Origin: CAZKFG01 sp964551985
GTDB taxonomy: Bacteria; Bacillota; Negativicutes; Acidaminococcales; JAISLQ01
NCBI GenBank assembly: GCA_964551985.1
Contig: CAZKFG010000055.1
Span: 1-15,179, forward strand
Direction of reading: 5' to 3'
DNA: 15,179 nt
Part shown: positions 12,927-15,179 of the stretch, piece by piece
Layout: every line of letters starts with the position of its first letter
Numbering within the stretch: position 1 is the first letter of the stretch
Made by a program: the position numbers and the translations under genes
Notes under the pieces: generated by a model
Database searches by the model: none
What the model saw: only the letters and a program-made list of their open reading frames with translations
Told to the model about the DNA's origin: nothing

Positions 12927-15011
12927 GTGGCCAGAGAATTTAAATTAGAAAAAACAAGAAACATTGGTATAATGGCTCATATTGATGCCGGTAAAACCAC
13001 AACTACTGAACGTATATTGTTTTATACAGGTCGCGTTCACAAGATGGGTGAAGTTCATGAAGGCGGCGCCACAATGGACTGGATGGCACAAGAACAAGAA
13101 CGTGGTATAACAATCACGTCAGCTGCAACAACTTGCCAATGGAAAGAACATAGAATAAACATCATCGACACACCAGGTCACGTTGATTTTACAGTAGAAG
13201 TAGAACGTTCCTTGAAAGTGCTAGACGGCTCTGTCGCAGTATTTTGCGCAAAAGGTGGCGTTGAACCACAATCAGAAACAGTTTGGCGTCAAGCTGATAA
13301 ATACAAAGTACCACGTATGGCGTATGTAAATAAAATGGATATCAACGGCGCTGATTTTTATAACGTAGTTGATATGATGAAAACAAGACTTGGCGCAAAT
13401 GCAGTGCCAATTCAAATCCCAATCGGAAGCGAAACAGATTTCGTTGGAATGGTCGATTTGATAACAATGAAAGCTGTTATCTACTCAGATGACCTGAAAA
13501 AAGAACCAGAACAAACACCTATGCCTGACAATATGAAAGATCAAGCAGAAAAGTATAGACAAATCTTACTTGATGCAGTTGCCGAAGGTGACGACGAACT
13601 GATGATGAAATATTTAGAAGGCGAAGAACTTACAGAAGAAGAAATCAGACAAGGAATCAGAAAAGCTGTAATTGCTTGCAAAATGACCCCTGTTATCTGC
13701 GGTTCATCATACAAAAACAAAGGTGTTCAGCCACTATTAGATGCAGTTGTTGCTTATATGCCAGCACCAACAGATATACCACCAATCAAAGGTATTATCC
13801 CCGGTACTGAAGAAGAGAGCGAACGCGTTGCTGATGATAATGCACCATTTGCATCCTTAGCTTTTAAAATTATGGCAGATCCTTATGTTGGCAGATTATC
13901 ATTCTTCCGTGTATACTCTGGAACATTAACATCTGGGTCATATGTTTACAACTCCACAAAAGGCAAACGTGAACGTATCGGACGTATACTACAAATGCAT
14001 GCAAACCAACGTGAAGAAATCGAAATGGTTTATACAGGTGATATTGCTGCAGCGGTTGGTCTAAAAGATACGACAACAGGCGACACTCTTTGTGATGAGA
14101 AAAACCAAATTGTATTAGAATCAATGGTGTTCCCAGAACCAGTTATATCTGTTGCGGTAGAACCAAAAACAAAAGCTGACCAAGAGAAAATGGGTTTGTC
14201 GCTAGCTCGTCTGTCTGAAGAAGATCCAACATTTAAAGTTCATACAGATACAGAAACAGGACAGACTATCATCTCTGGTATGGGTGAACTACACTTAGAA
14301 ATAATTGTAGATAGACTACTTAGAGAATTCAAAGTAGGATGTAATGTTGGTAACCCACAAGTTGCTTACCGCGAAACAATTAGAAAACAAGTTAAATCAG
14401 AAGGTAAATTTGTTCGTCAATCAGGTGGTCGTGGACAATACGGACATTGTTGGCTGGAAATTATACCACAAGAACCAGGTGCAGGATTTAGCTTTGAAAA
14501 TAAAATCGTTGGTGGTGCAATTCCCAAAGAATACATCAATCCTATCGAAAACGGCGTAAAAGAAGCTATGGAAACAGGCGTTCTTGCCGGATACCCAATG
14601 GTTGATATAAAAGTAATTGTTTATGATGGTTCATACCACGATGTAGACTCTTCAGAAATGGCGTTTAAAATAGCAGGTTCGATGGGCTTTAAAGCAGGTG
14701 CTCAAAAAGCAGATCCAGTTATCTTAGAACCATACATGAAAGTTGAAGTAGTTGTTCCAGAAGATTATATGGGTGACGTTATCGGGGATTTAAACTCCAG
14801 ACGTGGACGCATTGAAGGTATGGAAGCTAGAGCTGGTGCACAAGCGATTAAATCGTTTGTACCGCTTGCTGAAATGTTCGGATATGCAACAGACCTAAGA
14901 TCCAAAACCCAAGGTCGCGGAAACTACACAATGGAATTTGACCATTACGAAGATGTACCACGTAACATTGGCGAAGCAATAATTGCTAAAAATCGTGGAA
15001 AAAGCGAATAA
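12927..15011 (+). CDS. fusA: Elongation factor G
   Basis: A complete 694-residue translational GTPase that moves tRNAs and mRNA after peptide transfer and, with RRF, splits ribosomes. The GTPase motifs are AHIDAGKTT (17-25), RGITITSAATT, DTPGHVDF (81-88, catalytic H85) and NKMD (135-138). Later domains are shown by VYSGTLTSGSYV, ISGMGELHLEI, SGGRGQYGHCW and EMFGYATDLRS. I chose GTG 12927, which gives the family start MAREFKLEKTRNIG with AAGGAG (12913-12918) at a gap of 8. A GTG at 12918 overlaps that ribosome binding site. tuf starts 47 bases after the stop with no terminator between. Confidence 0.97.
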   Translation: MAREFKLEKTRNIGIMAHIDAGKTTTTERILFYTGRVHKMGEVHEGGATMDWMAQEQERGITITSAATTCQWKEHRINIIDTPGHVDFTVEVERSLKVLDGSVAVFCAKGGVEPQSETVWRQADKYKVPRMAYVNKMDINGADFYNVVDMMKTRLGANAVPIQIPIGSETDFVGMVDLITMKAVIYSDDLKKEPEQTPMPDNMKDQAEKYRQILLDAVAEGDDELMMKYLEGEELTEEEIRQGIRKAVIACKMTPVICGSSYKNKGVQPLLDAVVAYMPAPTDIPPIKGIIPGTEEESERVADDNAPFASLAFKIMADPYVGRLSFFRVYSGTLTSGSYVYNSTKGKRERIGRILQMHANQREEIEMVYTGDIAAAVGLKDTTTGDTLCDEKNQIVLESMVFPEPVISVAVEPKTKADQEKMGLSLARLSEEDPTFKVHTDTETGQTIISGMGELHLEIIVDRLLREFKVGCNVGNPQVAYRETIRKQVKSEGKFVRQSGGRGQYGHCWLEIIPQEPGAGFSFENKIVGGAIPKEYINPIENGVKEAMETGVLAGYPMVDIKVIVYDGSYHDVDSSEMAFKIAGSMGFKAGAQKADPVILEPYMKVEVVVPEDYMGDVIGDLNSRRGRIEGMEARAGAQAIKSFVPLAEMFGYATDLRSKTQGRGNYTMEFDHYEDVPRNIGEAIIAKNRGKSE

Positions 15012-15058
15012 CAAATATATTTAAAAATAAATGCAAGTAAACAGGAGGCAAAGAAAAA

Positions 15059-15179
15059 ATGGCAAAACAAAAATTCGAGCGCAACAAACCCCACGTAAAT
15101 ATAGGAACAATAGGACACGTAGATCACGGTAAAACAACACTAACAGCAGCAATCACAAAAGTACTAAGCAAACACGGAG
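15059..15179 (+). CDS. tuf: Elongation factor Tu, N-terminal part (3' part outside window)
   Basis: The first 40 codons of a second tuf gene are present. They start MAKQKFERNKPHVNIGTIG and include the P-loop GHVDHGKTT, which binds GTP. The ATG follows AGGAGG (15043-15048). It is the last visible gene of the str operon, directly after fusA. The codons seen are mainly A-ending (GTA for all three Val, ACA for all five Thr, GCA for all three Ala, ATA for two of three Ile). This contrasts with the T-ending codons at the end of the other tuf copy (1-55). The frame is open to the window end. Confidence 0.97.
   Translation, partial: MAKQKFERNKPHVNIGTIGHVDHGKTTLTAAITKVLSKHG

Overview
The window is a core information-processing locus of a low-GC bacterium. 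It joins the classical rpl-rpo cluster (rpmG-secE-nusG-rplK-rplA-rplJ-rplL-rpoB-rpoC) to the str operon (L7Ae-like gene-rpsL-rpsG-fusA-tuf), all on the + strand. The gene order, the L7Ae/YbxF-like gene between rpoC and rpsL, the AGGAGG ribosome binding sites, the L10 leader with an attenuator and the closeness of NusG, EF-G and the RpoB core to Bacillus-type sequences point to Bacillota (Firmicutes). The EF-Tu N-terminus, a long RpoC (1320 residues) and a tuf gene directly upstream of rpmG fit Negativicutes or Clostridia better than Bacilli. That finer placement is an inference from memory.

Layout. Positions 1-55 are the last codons of a tuf gene, closed by a terminator (67-98). A strong promoter (130-158) starts a transcript carrying L33, SecE, NusG, L11, L1, L10 and L7/L12 and ending at a very strong terminator (3492-3537). 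Inside it lie a candidate L1-binding site in front of rplA and an L10 leader with a terminator in front of rplJ. A near-perfect promoter (3547-3575) then drives rpoB-rpoC through a leader of about 200 nt that contains its own intrinsic terminator (3681-3728). This transcript ends at 11439-11481. A third strong promoter (11616-11644) starts the str operon. A weak terminator-like hairpin follows its first gene, then come rpsL, rpsG, fusA and the first 40 codons of a second tuf.

Function. The genes supply the large-subunit stalk (L11, L10, L7/L12), the L1 stalk, L33, the small-subunit proteins S12 and S7, the elongation factors EF-G and EF-Tu, the catalytic core of RNA polymerase (beta and beta'), NusG, and the SecE subunit of the translocon. 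The regulatory RNA elements probably balance stalk proteins, L1 and polymerase independently within one co-located cluster.

No mobile element, CRISPR array, tRNA, rRNA or novel multi-gene system is visible. The interest lies in the RNA leaders, a repeated module shared by RpoB and RpoC, and the two tuf copies that bracket the window. Nothing here supports claiming a new biological system.
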